Position numbers and translations under genes: made by a program. From Chitinophaga sp. E66 (GTDB lineage: Bacteria; Bacteroidota; Bacteroidia; Chitinophagales; Chitinophagaceae): a stretch of 64,000 nucleotides of DNA. Below are positions 1-10,751 of this stretch, one piece after another (the stretch's first letter is position 1; each line of letters begins with the position of its first letter). Under the pieces are notes generated by a model. The model had not been told where the DNA came from and searched no databases. It saw only the letters and a list, made by a program, of their open reading frames with translations. The stretch is from positions 5,799,001-5,863,000 of the forward strand of contig CP079103.1 in the NCBI GenBank assembly GCA_019285755.1. Reading direction: 5' to 3'.

Positions 1-284
1 GTAAAAAAGGCGTCAACATCAAACTGGCCTGCGAGCTGACCGGTTACGAAATCGACGTATTCCGTGATGAAGAGCAGGAACAGACCGAGTTCGACATCGA
101 TCTGGAAGAATTTGCAGACGAGATCGAACCTTGGGTAATCGACGAACTGAAACGCATCGGTTGCGATACCGCCCGGAGCGTCCTGGACCTGACCTCGGAA
201 GAACTGGTACGTCGCTCCGACCTCGAAGAGGAGACCGTAACGGAAGTGAGAAGGATCCTCCAGGAAGAATTTGAAAAAGAATAA
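1..284 (+). CDS. nusA: Transcription termination/antitermination factor NusA, C-terminal end (5' cut by window)
   Basis: Only the last ~93 codons are present, in the frame beginning at base 3. The product binds RNA polymerase and nascent RNA and modulates pausing, termination and antitermination. The visible part starts in the second KH domain (GVNIKLACELTGYEIDV, the usual KH2 ending of NusA) and continues into an acidic tail with a helix-hairpin-helix-like stretch (DELKRIGCDTARSVLDL). It ends with TAA at 282-284. The gene lies 127 bp before infB, the conserved nusA-infB order of bacterial translation operons. No frameshift is visible in this piece. Confidence 0.9.
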   Translation, partial: KKGVNIKLACELTGYEIDVFRDEEQEQTEFDIDLEEFADEIEPWVIDELKRIGCDTARSVLDLTSEELVRRSDLEEETVTEVRRILQEEFEKE

Positions 285-411
285 GCCTTCTGCTACCACT
301 TCCCATAGGGTTGGCTTTTTTGATTGCAGAGATATTTGAGTTATTGTTAAAATGTTAAAAGATTTGCTCCGCCGGTTGGTGGGGATTAAACGGGAAGGAC
401 GAGAAAACGAT

Positions 412-3400
412 ATGCCTGAAGTAACAAACAACACACCGAGATTGCTGGCCGCAGCCAAGGAATTCAACATTGGCAAGGAGACGTTGATCGATTTCCTCGC
501 TGGTAAAGGCTATGATATGGATGGATTCGGTTCTCCAAACGCCCGTCTCACAGCCCAGATGTACCATGCGCTGCAAAATGAGTTCCAACAGGATAAGGCC
601 AACAAGAGAAAAAGCGACCAGATCGCTTTGCCGAAAGGAACGGTGTTAGACGCAGCCAAGAAGAAGGAGAAGGAAGAAGCAGAGCTGGCAGCGAAGAAAA
701 AGGACGAAGCGGATGCAGCAGCCGCCAAAAAGAAGGACGAAGCGCCCGCCGCCAGGCCCGAACCGGCTCCCCAGCCTGAGCCCGCCCCTAAGGCGGCGCC
801 CCAGCCGGAGGCACGGACGGAGCAACCTGCGCCCGCGCCTCAGCCTGATCCGGCTCCCGCACCCACCCCGCTCCCCAACCCCAGCCCGCCGCAGAAGCCA
901 AACCCGAACCGGCTCCCCAGCCGAAGGAAAAGGCGCCCGAGCCTAAAGCTGAAGAGAAAGCGGAAGAGGTCGTGAAACCCGAGTCGCCCAAGATCAACGG
1001 TCCCCGTATCATGGGCACCATCGATCTCGAAGCCCTCAATCCCGCCAACCGCAAGAAAGCCGCGAAACCCGAACCGGAAGAAGATAAACCGGCCCCCGCT
1101 CCTCAGGAGCCTAAGCCTGTAGCAGAAGCCAAACCCGAGCCCAAGCCTCAGCCCGCTCCCGAGCCGAAAGCCGCCGTAAAGGAAGAAGCCCCGCACAACC
1201 CGCGCCGCAGCCCGAAAAGCCCGCAGCCGAAGTGAAGCCGGAGCCCAAACCCGTTGCGGAAGCTAAACCGGAACCAAATGCTGAGCCGAAAGCCGAACCG
1301 AAACCGGAACCCAAACCCGCTAAAGAAGAAGCCGCCCCTGCTCCGGCAGCCACAGCTACTCCCGCCCCGCTCCGGAAGCACCCGCTTCCAACGCAGGTGA
1401 AGGCAGCGAAGATGCAGGTCCCTCCGTGATCGAAAATATCCAGGCTACCCGCCTGTCCGGCCCCAAAGTAATCGGGAAGATCGATCTGCCCGTTTCGCAG
1501 GACCGCCGCGATAATAAAGGCTTCAGCAAAGACGAAAAACGTAAGCGCAAGCGTATCGTTATAGAAAAGAAACCCGAGCCCATCAAACCAGGCGAGTTCG
1601 CTCGTGAAGGCAACCAGGGCGGCCAACGCGGCCCCGGCCAGCATGGCGCCCCGGTCAGCAGCAAGGCAACCGTGGCCCCGGAGGCCCCGGCCAGCACGGC
1701 GGCAACCGCGGACCCGGTCAACACGGCGGCCAGCAAGGTAACCGTGGCCCCGGCGGCCATCAGGGCAATCGCGGACCCGGTGGCGGACACCAGGGTAATC
1801 GCGGACCAGGCGGCGCCCATCAGGGCAACCGCGGCCCGAACAACCGCAACCAACGCCCCGGCCAGGGCAACTTCGGCCAGGGTGCTCCCCGCGGACCGCA
1901 AGATCGTGAGATCGATAAGAACGAAATCCAGAACAAGATCAAGGAAACCATGGCCAAACTGGGTGGCAACACCCGTGGCGGCAAGAACTCCAAAGCCAGC
2001 CGTCGTCGCGACAAGCGCAACGAAATGGCGGAGCGAGAAGCCATGAACTCCGCAGATGGTAACAAACTCCAGGTAACCGAGTTCCTCTCCGTGAGCGAAC
2101 TGGCTAACCTGATGGACGTATCCTTCGCGGAAGTGATCTCGAAATGTATGGGCCTCGGTATCATGGTATCGATCAACCAACGTCTCGACGCCGAAGTAAT
2201 CGAGCTCGTAGCCGGAGAATTCGGTTATGAAGTGGAATTCATCGGTGTAGATGACGCTACAGACGACGACGAAGACGAAATCGAAGACGATCCGGAAGAT
2301 CTGGAACCGCGCGCTCCGATCGTGACCATCATGGGTCACGTAGACCACGGTAAGACCTCCCTGCTCGACTATATCCGTAACGCCAACGTGGTAGCCGGCG
2401 AAGCCGGCGGGATCACCCAGCACATCGGTGCTTACCAGGTGACCACTGCCACAGGCAAGAAAGTTACGTTCCTCGATACCCCGGTCACGAAGCGTTTACC
2501 GCGATGCGTGCCCGTGGTGCCAAGGTGGCCGACATCGCCGTGATCGTGATCGCGGCAGACGACGCCATCATGCCCCAGACGCGTGAGGCCATTTCCCACT
2601 CCCAGGCCGCCGGCCTGCCGATGGTATTCGCCATCAACAAAGTGGATAAAGACGGCGCGAACCCTGAGAAAATCAAGGAACAACTCGCTGGAATGAACAT
2701 CCTGGTTGAAGACTGGGGTGGTAAATTCCAAAGCCAGGAGATTTCCGCCAAAAGCGGTATGAATATCGACGTCCTGCTGGAAAAAATCCTGCTGGAAGCC
2801 GAACTGCTCGACCTGAAAGCCAACCCGAACCGCGAGGCTTCCGGTACGGTGATCGAAGCAACGCTCGACAAGGGCCGTGGCTACGTGACAACGGTGCTGG
2901 TGCAGAACGGCTCCCTCAGCCAGGAGATACGATCCTCTCCGGCGCGCACTTCGGCAAGATCAAGGCCATGTTCAACGAACGCGGACAACGCGTCGAGAAG
3001 GTAGGCCCCTCCGCCCCCGTGCAGCTACTTGGCCTGAACGGCGCTCCGCAGGCTGGTGAGAAATTCCGCATGTACGAAGATGAATCTGAAGCGAAGGATC
3101 TGGCAAACCGCAGGGCCCAGATCGTACGCGAACAAGGCATCCGCACGAAGAAACACATTACCCTCGACGAGATCGGCCGCCGTCTTGCCCTCGGCAACTT
3201 CAAGCAGCTGAACCTCATCATCAAGGGCGACGTGGACGGTTCAGTGGAAGCACTGTCCGACTCCCTGCAGAAACTCTCCACAGAAGAGATCGTAGTAAGC
3301 GTGGTACTCAAAGGCGTAGGTCAGATCACCGAATCCGACGTATTGCTGGCCACCGCTTCCGATGCACTCGTGATCGGATTCCAGGTGCGCCCGTCGCTCA

Positions 3401-3810
3401 ACGCGGCCCGCATCGCCGAGAAAGAGAATATCGAAATCCGCACCTACTCCATCATCTACGACGCCATCGACGAGCTCAAATCCGCGATGGAAGGGATGCT
3501 GGAACCCAAAATCGAAAAGAAGGTCACTGCGAACGTCGAAATCCGCGAAACCTACAAATTCGACAAGGCTACCGTTGCGGGCTGCTTCGTGCTCGATGGC
3601 AAACTCTTCCGCAATTCGCGCATAAACCTGGTACGCGACGGTATCGTAGTGCACACAGGCGAACTGCAATCGCTGAAACGTTATAAAGACGATGTGAAAG
3701 AAGTCGTTTCCGGCATGGAATGCGGCCTCTCCATCAAGAACTACAGCGATCTGAAAGTCGGCGACATCGTCGAAGGCTTCGAAGAAGTGGAAGTGAAACG
3801 CACCCTCTAA
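412..3810 (+). CDS. infB: Translation initiation factor IF-2 (frameshifted by sequence errors)
   Basis: IF-2 is the GTPase that brings initiator tRNA to the 30S subunit and promotes subunit joining. I chose ATG 412 (MPEVTNNTPRLLAAAKEFNIG), which starts the IF2_N-like domain; an in-frame ATG at 352 would only add a basic leader. The order is N-terminal domain, a long Ala/Pro/Lys/Glu-rich linker (~650-1400), a Gly/Arg/Gln/His/Asn-rich repeat linker (~1600-1880), a second IF2_N domain (~2080-2230), the G domain with G1 motif GHVDHGKT (~2334) and NKVD (~2638), then domains II-IV ending in VEVKRTL. Reconstructed length is about 1,135 residues, long for the family because of the linkers. Six -1 shifts (near 950, 1215, 1410, 1645-1950, 2485, 2925) break it. 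The one at 2485 turns the expected DTPGHEAF into a CCCCGGT-type loss. Confidence 0.95.
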
Positions 3811-3819
3811 AACATCCCA

Positions 3820-3850
3820 TTGCGGCGGGCCTCAATACCCGCCGCAATTC
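3820..3850 (+). terminator. Hairpin after infB
   Basis: A perfect 10-bp stem (3820-3829 with 3838-3847) encloses an 8-nt loop just 10 nt after the infB stop. The run after it (TTCCGAAATTTTTG) is only moderately T-rich. It probably ends the nusA-infB transcript. Confidence 0.6.
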
Positions 3851-3869
3851 CGAAATTTTTGTTAAATAG

Positions 3870-3900
3870 ATTAGCCGTCTTTGTGCGGCTAATTTTTTAT
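3870..3900 (+). terminator. Second hairpin with T-run, overlapping the surA-like promoter
   Basis: ATTAGCCG (3870-3877) pairs with CGGCTAAT (3886-3893), followed by TTTTTTAT. This is a typical intrinsic terminator in tandem with the one at 3820. Its loop and right arm contain the TTTG that would serve as the -33 box of the next promoter. Confidence 0.6.
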
Positions 3901-3911
3901 CAGTTACTTTG
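3880..3911 (+). promoter_or_regulatory. Bacteroidota-type promoter for the PPIase gene
   Basis: TTTG at 3880-3883 and TTACTTTG at 3904-3911 are 20 nt apart, close to the Bacteroidota consensus TTTG-N19/20-TAnnTTTG with one mismatch in the -7 box. The box ends 19 nt before the ATG at 3931. Confidence 0.4.
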
Positions 3912-3930
3912 AGAAGACAGTAACATTTAT

Positions 3931-5323
3931 ATGAAGAAATTTGTCATATCTTCCTTCGGCGCCATGCTCCTGTTCCAGGTAGCAGTGGCCCAGCAGCAGA
4001 AGATCGTGGCCGACAAGATTGTCGCCAAGGTTGGGGAAAAGATCATCCTTCAGTCAGACATCGAGTCTGCCCTGGTGGATATGCAACAGCAGGCCCTGGA
4101 AGGCCAGCCGCTTCCTCCCAACGCACAATGCGCCGCTATTGAGCAGATCATCGCGCAGAAGATCCTGGTTCTCCAGGCCGAACGAGACTCCTGCCCATCT
4201 CCGAATCCGACGTGGAAGGCCGTATCGAGTCCCAGATCCGCTGGGCCGAACAGCGTTACAATGGTCGCGAAAACATGACGAAAGTTACCGGCTATACTAT
4301 CTACCAGCTCCGCGAACGCTTCCGCGACGCTATCCGCGAGAACATGCTCGCCAAAGCCATGCGCGACAAGATCGTGAACTCAGTGAAGGTGACGCCGACA
4401 GAAGTTCGTACCAACTTCGAGAAAATACCGCAGGACAGCCTGCCGTTCTACGAGTCTGAGCTCGAGATCGGTCAGCTCGTCATCCTTCCCAAAGCCAGCC
4501 GTGAGATGGACAAATACGCTTATGACAAGCTGATGGAAATCAAGGGCCGGGTGGAAAAGAAGGACGGCGAATTCGGCACTTACGCCAACCTGTACTCCGA
4601 AGACCCTGCAGTTCGTGAGAACAGCGGTATCTATCCCTCAACCGTTACGACAAGAACTGGGATCCCGAATTCCTCTCCGCCAGCTTCCGGCTGCGCGAAG
4701 GTGAAATGTCGAACCCGGTGAAGTCCCAGTTCGGATATCACCTGATCAAGATGCTGAAGCGCGCGGGCGACAACGTGACCGTGCAGCACATCCTCATCAA
4801 GCCGAACGTAATGACCACCGAGATCAGCAACGCCATTCAGAAGCTGGATACCATCCGCACCAATATAATCGCGGGTAAAACCACCTTCGGAGAAGCGGTA
4901 GCCAAATACAGCGATGATCCGATGGCCAAGTTCAGCGGCGGCATGCTTACCAACCCGATGACCAACAGCACGTTCATCACCATCGATCAGCTCAACGATC
5001 CCTCTACTAAAGATATCGTAATGCTCATCGATTCCCTGAAACCCGGCGGCGTAACCAAGCCGATCGAGTTCACTGACGAGCAGGGCCGTAAAGGCGTTCG
5101 CCTCGTGTACCTGAAAACACGTACCGAGCCGCACCGCGAAAACCTGCGCGACGACTATTCCCGCATCCAGCAGCGCACACTCCAGGAAAAACAGGCAACC
5201 GCCCTCGCCAAATGGCTGGTGGACAAAGTGCCAACCTTCTATGTGCACGTGGAAGATGAATACAAGCAATGCGATAACGTGGCCAAATGGTCTGCGGCTA
5301 ACACCATCGCCAGCAGCAAGTAA
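3931..5323 (+). CDS. Periplasmic peptidyl-prolyl cis-trans isomerase, SurA/PpiC type
   Basis: The reconstructed protein (~464 residues) begins with a signal peptide (MKKFVISSFGAMLLFQVAVA, cleaved before QQQK). It continues with a SurA_N-like chaperone domain (VADKIVAKVGEKIILQSDIE, residues ~28-140) and two parvulin-type rotamase domains (~170-275 and ~285-390, the latter with VQHILI and FGEAVAKYSDDP). This fits an outer-membrane protein folding chaperone in the periplasm. The length fits SurA-like proteins of Bacteroidota. Two -1 shifts are present: near 4193 (a CCC in DSLPISESD) and near 4640 (CCCC before LNRYDKNWDP). A terminator follows 27 bp after the stop, so it appears monocistronic. 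The sequence cannot tell true SurA from a related PpiC-type isomerase. Confidence 0.88.
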
Positions 5324-5350
5324 TAAACGGATTTCAGCAAATCATGATAC

Positions 5351-5383
5351 AATCCCGGCGTTAACAGCGCCGGGATTTTTTTA
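5351..5383 (+). terminator. Intrinsic terminator after the PPIase gene
   Basis: AATCCCGGCG (5351-5360) pairs perfectly with CGCCGGGATT (5368-5377) around a 7-nt loop, and is followed by a T-run. Confidence 0.85.
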
Positions 5384-5487
5384 ACTTTTTGCTGCTACCA
5401 GCCACGGGGCTACTCTTCTTCCGGAAATGATCAAAATGCCCGTAGAAAGGGCGTTTGAGAGGATGCGGCCGTTTGGAAATTTAAGCG

Positions 5488-5495
5488 TAACTTTG
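5488..5495 (+). promoter_or_regulatory. -7 box (TAACTTTG) of the purF promoter
   Basis: TAACTTTG matches TAnnTTTG exactly and ends 18 nt before the purF ATG at 5514. No TTTG sits at the expected distance upstream, so only the -7 element is called. It also argues against the longer in-frame start at 5427. Confidence 0.4.
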
Positions 5496-5513
5496 CGACT
5501 TCAATTTTACAGC

Positions 5514-7358
5514 ATGAGTGATGCGATTAAGCATGAATGCGGCTTAGCATTCATAAGATTAAGAAAACCATTCAGTTATTACCAACAGCAATACGGAACG
5601 GTTTTCTACGGCCTGAATAAGCTGTACCTTCTCATGGAAAAGCAGCACAACCGTGGACAAGACGGAGCAGGTTTGGCCACTGTAAAATTACACACCGAGC
5701 CCGGGGTGCCCTTTATGCACCGAATCCGGAGCGCGCAGCCGCAGCCCATCGGCGACGTTTTCGGTAAAGTACGCGACGAGATCGCCGAAATTGAAAAATA
5801 CCAACCCGAAATTACCCGTTACCCCGGCCTGATGAAAGGGCACGTCCGCTTCCTGGGGAACTGTTGCTGGGCCACCTTCGCTACGCCACCCAAGGCAAGA
5901 ACGATGTAGAACTCTGCCATCCCTTCGTAAGATATAACACCATCCCCGCCCGTAACCTCTCCCTCGCAGGTAACTTTAACCTGGTGAATGTGGAAGAGCT
6001 GTTCAGCTTCGCCAAGATCAATCCGGGCGAAAAGCATAAGAACAGTGACCTGGCAGCTATGGTGGAAGTGGTACACCACTTCCTCTGCAAAGAAGATGAA
6101 GCCCGCCAGAACGGCCTGGACGTGAAGAACATCCTCAAACAGGCGTTCTCCATGTTCGACGGAGGTTACCACGTGGAGGGCTCCTTGGCTCCGGAGATTC
6201 CTTCGTGATCCGCGACCCTCACGGCATCCGTCCGTCTTATTACTACATCAATGACGATGTGATCGTGGCCGCTTCCGAGCGCGCCGCTATCCGCACCACC
6301 TTTAACGTAGGCGAGAATGAAGTGATGGAACTGATGCCCGGGAACGCGCTTATCGTTAAAGAAAACGGTGAATACTCGATCGAAGAGATCATCCCGGCCC
6401 GCGAGCGCCGCGCCTGCTCTTTCGAAAGGATCTACTTCTCCCGCGGCAACGATGAGAAGATCTACAAAGAGCGCCACGCCCTGGGATATCATCTTTCCGA
6501 AACCGTCCTAAAAGCTATCGACAACGACCTCCGCAATACCATTTTCTCCTTCATCCCGAACACCGCGGAAGTGGCGTTCTACGGCCTCATCAAAGGCCTG
6601 GAAGACTACCTCAACCGTATTAAGGTAGAACGGATCATGAGCTGGGGCAAAGACTTCGATGAAGAGAAACTGAACGAAATGGTGAACCGACGCGTCCGGA
6701 TCGATAAGATCGCCATCAAGGACGTGAAAATGCGGACCTTCATCACCGAAGACTCCAGCCGTAATGAAATGGTGCAGCACGTATATGATATCACGTATGG
6801 CACCGTTCGCCCAGGTACGGACACCCTGGTAGTGATTGACGACTCCATTGTGCGGGGAACCACCCTCAGGGAGAGCATTATCAAGATGCTGGACCGCCTG
6901 GGCCCCAAGCGCATTATTATCATGTCTTCCGCTCCGCAGATCCGTTATCCGGACTGCTACGGCATCGATATGAGCAAGATGGGCGAATTCGTAGCCTTCC
7001 AGGCAGCCATCGCACTGATCCGCGAGCAGGGTAAGGAATACATACTGCAGGAGGCTTACGGCCTGGCCAAGGAACTGGAGCGCACCAATACGCTGAACGC
7101 CCAGAATGTGGTGAAAAACGTTTATAAGCCGTTTACTCCCGAGCAGATCTCCGCGAAGATCGCCGAGATCATCACCCCGCCGGTATCAATGCTAAAGTGG
7201 AAGTGATCTACCAGAATATCGAAAGCCTGCACGCCAGCTGTCCCAACAACCTGGGCGACTGGTACTTCACCGGCGACTATCCCACTCCGGGCGGTAACCG
7301 TGTGGTAAACAAAGCGTTCATGAACTATATGGAAGGCAAGAACGAACGCGGGTACTAA
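5514..7358 (+). CDS. purF: Amidophosphoribosyltransferase (frameshifted by sequence errors)
   Basis: This enzyme makes 5-phosphoribosylamine from PRPP and glutamine, the first committed step of purine synthesis, in the cytoplasm. The start at 5514 gives MSDAIKHECG; the Cys in ECG is the N-terminal nucleophile after removal of a short propeptide. The glutaminase domain shows NRGQDGAG and GHLRYATQG. The phosphoribosyltransferase domain has the PRPP-binding loop VVIDDSIVRGTT (~6830-6865). The protein ends KNERGY and is ~615 residues, longer than E. coli PurF but normal for the Bacteroidota form. Three -1 shifts: near 5862 (GGGGG in LGELLLG), 6190 (GGG in GLLGSGDSF) and 7183 (GGG in PPGINAKVE). 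A terminator follows. All family motifs can be restored. Confidence 0.93.
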
Positions 7359-7383
7359 TATCCCGTTCTGATGAAGTATAACT

Positions 7384-7422
7384 AAGGGCCGGAATGCAGG
7401 ATCTGCGTTCCGGCCCTTTGAT
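7384..7422 (+). terminator. Intrinsic terminator after purF
   Basis: An 11-bp perfect stem, AAGGGCCGGAA (7384-7394) with TTCCGGCCCTT (7408-7418), has a small inner GCAG/CTGC stem and is followed by TGATTTT. Confidence 0.8.
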
Positions 7423-7539
7423 TTTCAGGGCGTTCGTGTGGACTTATCCGTGGGAGCGATTGTTAAATTTCCTTTAATTGGCGTGTTTTGTGCCAAAAAC
7501 CCGTATTTTAGGATAAGTGTTTGTAGTCAATTACTTACA

Positions 7540-8048
7540 ATGTCTATGAAAACATTGTTATTGATCCGCCACGCAAAATCCAGTTGGAACGACCCAGACA
7601 TGGATGATTTTGACCGGCCCCTCAACAAACGCGGAAAGCAGAACGCTCCAGAAATGGCCATCCGGCTGCTGCAACGCGGTTTGACGCCCGAGCTGGTCAT
7701 ATCCAGTCCTGCCAAACGGGCACGCTCCACTGCCCGCATCATGGCGAAAGAATGGAACTACCCCGCGAAGCAATCCTCCTGGAAGAGGAGCTATATCTCT
7801 GTTATGCCTCCACCTTCCTGAAACTAATTACCCGCATTGACGATGATTTTAATACCGTTGCCATCTTCGCCCACAACCCCGGAATCACAGATTTTGCCAA
7901 CTACCTGACCGAAGAGATCCGGATTGATAATGTTCCCACAGCAGGAGTTTTTGCTATCTCGGCAGACACAGAGAAATGGGAAGATTTTGATCGTGCTGCT
8001 AAAAAGTTCCTTTTCTTCGACTATCCCAAGAGCGAAGAAGCAGTTTGA
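7540..8048 (+). CDS. sixA: SixA-type phosphohistidine phosphatase (histidine phosphatase superfamily)
   Basis: This is a small (~170-residue) cytoplasmic phosphatase of the RHG superfamily. LLLIRHAKSSW at residues ~5-15 is the catalytic RH motif, FDRPLNKRGK follows as in SixA, VISSPAKRARSTA holds the second arginine, and FAHNPG near residue 110 holds the second histidine. SixA of E. coli removes phosphate from histidine phosphotransfer domains or the nitrogen PTS. The substrate here is not shown, but the window is rich in two-component proteins. ATG 7540 (MSMKTLLLI) is preferred to the upstream in-frame start at 7438. One C is lost near 7763 (NYPREAI). The gene stands alone. Confidence 0.85.
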
Positions 8049-8259
8049 TCACTCCATCAGCCACTGAAAAATTGACACATGTATCTTTCTCCATTTTGTA
8101 TCCTATTGTCGTTTTGATCGTCTTTAGGGCGTGAAACTACCCGAAAATGAATTTGCGTACTTTGGCGAAAAATTCGAAATCGGGTCAATAGCGACCTTTA
8201 CATATTACAATCGCTTTTCTGCGTGACAGAATTGCAGCATCCCGAATTAAATAACCAGC

Positions 8260-9776
8260 ATGAAGCAAATCTTATCCCTGATCCTGGCGATCACTTTTTA
8301 TCCTCGTCCGCCCAGCAACGTTCTACGACATTTACGCGAGATAGCCTCGATAGCTACATAATTAAAGCTATGGAAGGATGGCAGATTCCTGGGGTGGCGG
8401 TGGCCGTTGTGAAGGACGGGAAGGTCGTCTTCATGAAAGGGTATGGGGTGAAGGAAGCCGGCAAAGCAGAGAATGTGGATACCAATACACTGTTTATGAT
8501 CGGCTCCAACACCAAGGCGTTTACCGCGACCGCCCTGGCGCAGCTCCAGGCAGAAGGGCTACTGCAACTGAATGACCCGGTCCGCAAATATCTCCCCGAC
8601 TTCACGCTGCACGATCCTGGGTTGCCGAGCACGCCATTATCAGGGACCTGCTGAGCCACCGTCTCGGGTTTTATACCTTCCAGGGGGATTTTATGTTCTT
8701 TGATTCCGATCTCTCCTCCACGGAAGTCTTGCAGAAGCTGGGACGTATTAAGCCTGCGTTCGGTTTCCGTACCACCTGGGGCTATTTATGCCGCCTTCCT
8801 CGCCGCCGGCGAGATCATACCGAAGATTACTGGTAAAACCTGGGCCCGGTACATGGAGGAAAAGTTCTTCCAGCCGCTTGGTATGCGGAACACCGTTGCC
8901 CTGACCGCTGATTTCCCCAAAGAAAAGAACATCGCCGCCGCGCATACCATAAAATCGGGCAAGCTGCTGAAGGTTCCATACGGACAGATCGATAATATGG
9001 CGCCGGCGGGTAGCATTGGCTCGTCGGTAGCAGATATGACGCATTGGCTAAAAGCGCTGCTGGCTAACGGCAAATATGAAGGCCGGGAGATTTTTTCCAG
9101 TGACGCCATCGTGGAAACCCGCCTTCCTCACTCCAGCCTGGGCGAAGGTGCGCATCCATTCAACCGCCGGCAATTCAGCCTGTATGGCCTGGGATGGTTT
9201 ACCTTTTCCTATGAAGGGCGTATGGTGGTGGAGCACCAGGGTGGCATAAACGGGTTCGTGACGGCGGTGCGCCTTGTGCCGGAAGAAAACCTGGGCATCG
9301 TGGTCCTCACCAACACAGACTCCAACGGCTTTTATACAGACCTGGTAGAAGAACTGACCGATGCCTGGCTCGGCCTGCCTTTCCGCAACTACGCCGGCGC
9401 ATCGGTTGCCGGGAACAGAGAACAACTGGCGGATGAAGAAAAACAAATGCGGGATATCCGTCGCCAGATGGAATCAAAGCCAAAACTCCCGGTACCACTC
9501 AGCGCATTTACCGGACAGTATGAGCATCCGATTTACGGTAAGATGAACATCCGCCTCGAAAAGGATACGCTTTTCATGCGCTTTGAACATCATACTAAGC
9601 TGGTTGGCACTCTATTACCGAAACGGGAAGACGAATTCATCTGTTTCTACAACCTCCCGATCTACGGCACGGAAGAAACCCACTTCACGGTTGAAAATGG
9701 TAAAGTCAAAACGGTGACCACTAGGGTATCGGATTTCGTGGAGAACGCTCCGTATGTTTTCCGTAAGCTGGACTAG
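8260..9776 (+). CDS. Serine hydrolase, class-C beta-lactamase fold, with C-terminal DUF3471-like domain
   Basis: The protein (~505 residues) starts with a signal peptide at ATG 8260 (MKQILSLILAITF..., visible once one T near 8294 is restored). The beta-lactamase/D-aminopeptidase domain shows the SxxK nucleophile in GSNTKAFTA (~residue 83) and, after restoring two lost bases near 8785, a YxN-like motif. EHQGGINGF (~9230) fits the third, HxG-like motif. A C-terminal beta domain (~405-505) resembles DUF3471. It probably acts in the periplasm on peptides, D-amino-acid peptides or esters; true beta-lactam hydrolysis cannot be concluded. Breaks lie near 8294, 8620 and 8785. The gene is flanked by gene-free DNA on both sides. 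Confidence 0.82.
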
Positions 9777-10266
9777 GCCCTCACCTGGAACCTGTCACGA
9801 TTTTTCACCTCTGGGTGCATCTTGGCCAAAAAACTTTATAGTATTAAAATAAATTATTGGCTGTCAATAAATTGCTAACGAGTTTGCGGATTTTACGGGT
9901 CTAAACAGATACGATATTAACAGAAAAACTATATTTTGACTGTCAGGTGAGTTAATTCAAGTTTGACACAAAAATGGTAAAATGGCGCAGGTTGAACGAG
10001 TTACGCCTATTTATCCTTATTTTCGTTTTCATACGATTTTGATGAAACCGCCAATGAGCGGTAGATTAACTGGTAAGATGCATTCGCCCTATTAAAGTAA
10101 GTGGATATTAGTTTTAGAAGGTTTCCGTACAAACAAAATTGTCCCTGCCGGTGTTTTTTTGGATAATCTTTGGGATTGTCCGACCGGATAGGCGGTTTTG
10201 ACGTATATAGACAGACATGGGATGATATCTCTCCAGTACAAGTTTTAATTGGATTTCTATTCCTAC
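9777..10266 (+). other. 490-bp gene-free region, AT-rich
   Basis: No coding frame, RNA gene or strong terminator stands out. The stretch is AT-rich with several TTTTG-type hexamers but no convincing TTTG/TAnnTTTG pair. A sigma factor gene would be expected next to the following anti-sigma-like gene, but none fits here. Confidence 0.5.
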
Positions 10267-10749
10267 ATGAATATCAAGGAATACATAGATAACGGCATGG
10301 TCGAAAGTTACGTACTCGGACTTTCCACTCCCGACGAAAACGTCGAGATGGAAAAGCTCATGCGCGAGTATCCGGAACTGAAGACGGAGTTCGATGCAAT
10401 GGATCGCACGATCCAACAATTGCTTTTCGAAGAAGCAGTGCTGCCGCCTGTTACCTTACGTTCCCGTACATTGCAGCCACTCGACTGGGCGGACACCCGC
10501 GAAGATCCCGAAAAGAAAAAGCCGAATTATACCTTCATTAACATCGCTCCAAACCAGAACGAGTACATCACGGTCCATCGTGTCTGGAAATGGATCTTTA
10601 TAGCGGCGTTCCTCTTATTCAAGGCCTGCCTTTTCCTGGCTATCTTCTTTTACTTTAAATACCGCCAGGTCGAAGACCGGCAACAGGAGCGGGAGAAAAT
10701 CCGCCAGGAGCAGCAACAACAATCCCGTGCGGTATTGACACCTCAATAA
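10267..10749 (+). CDS. Anti-sigma-factor-like single-pass membrane protein
   Basis: The product is ~160 residues from ATG 10267 (MNIKEYIDNGMVESYVLGL). Its N-terminus, with short helices, VLGLSTPDENVEMEKLMREYPEL and then acidic stretches, resembles the zinc-free anti-sigma domain (RskA/FecR-regulator type) of Bacteroidota. One membrane segment (~residues 102-127, WKWIFIAAFLLFKACLFLAI) and a basic, Gln/Arg/Glu-rich tail that looks coiled-coil follow. By analogy it would hold an ECF sigma factor at the membrane, but no sigma gene lies next to it, so the partner is unknown. The ORF is intact. An alternative start at 10249 adds six residues. Confidence 0.6.
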   Translation: MNIKEYIDNGMVESYVLGLSTPDENVEMEKLMREYPELKTEFDAMDRTIQQLLFEEAVLPPVTLRSRTLQPLDWADTREDPEKKKPNYTFINIAPNQNEYITVHRVWKWIFIAAFLLFKACLFLAIFFYFKYRQVEDRQQEREKIRQEQQQQSRAVLTPQ

Positions 10750-10751
10750 CA

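Noticed and set aside
1356..2423. 355-residue minus-strand ORF over infB
   Set aside because: It is an antisense shadow of the GC-rich infB linker and G domain; the plus-strand frames give clear IF-2 motifs.
352..3810. infB and other broken genes as true pseudogenes
   Set aside because: The breaks hit essential genes, are nearly all single-base losses in homopolymers, and leave full-length conserved protein sequence in the shifted frames.
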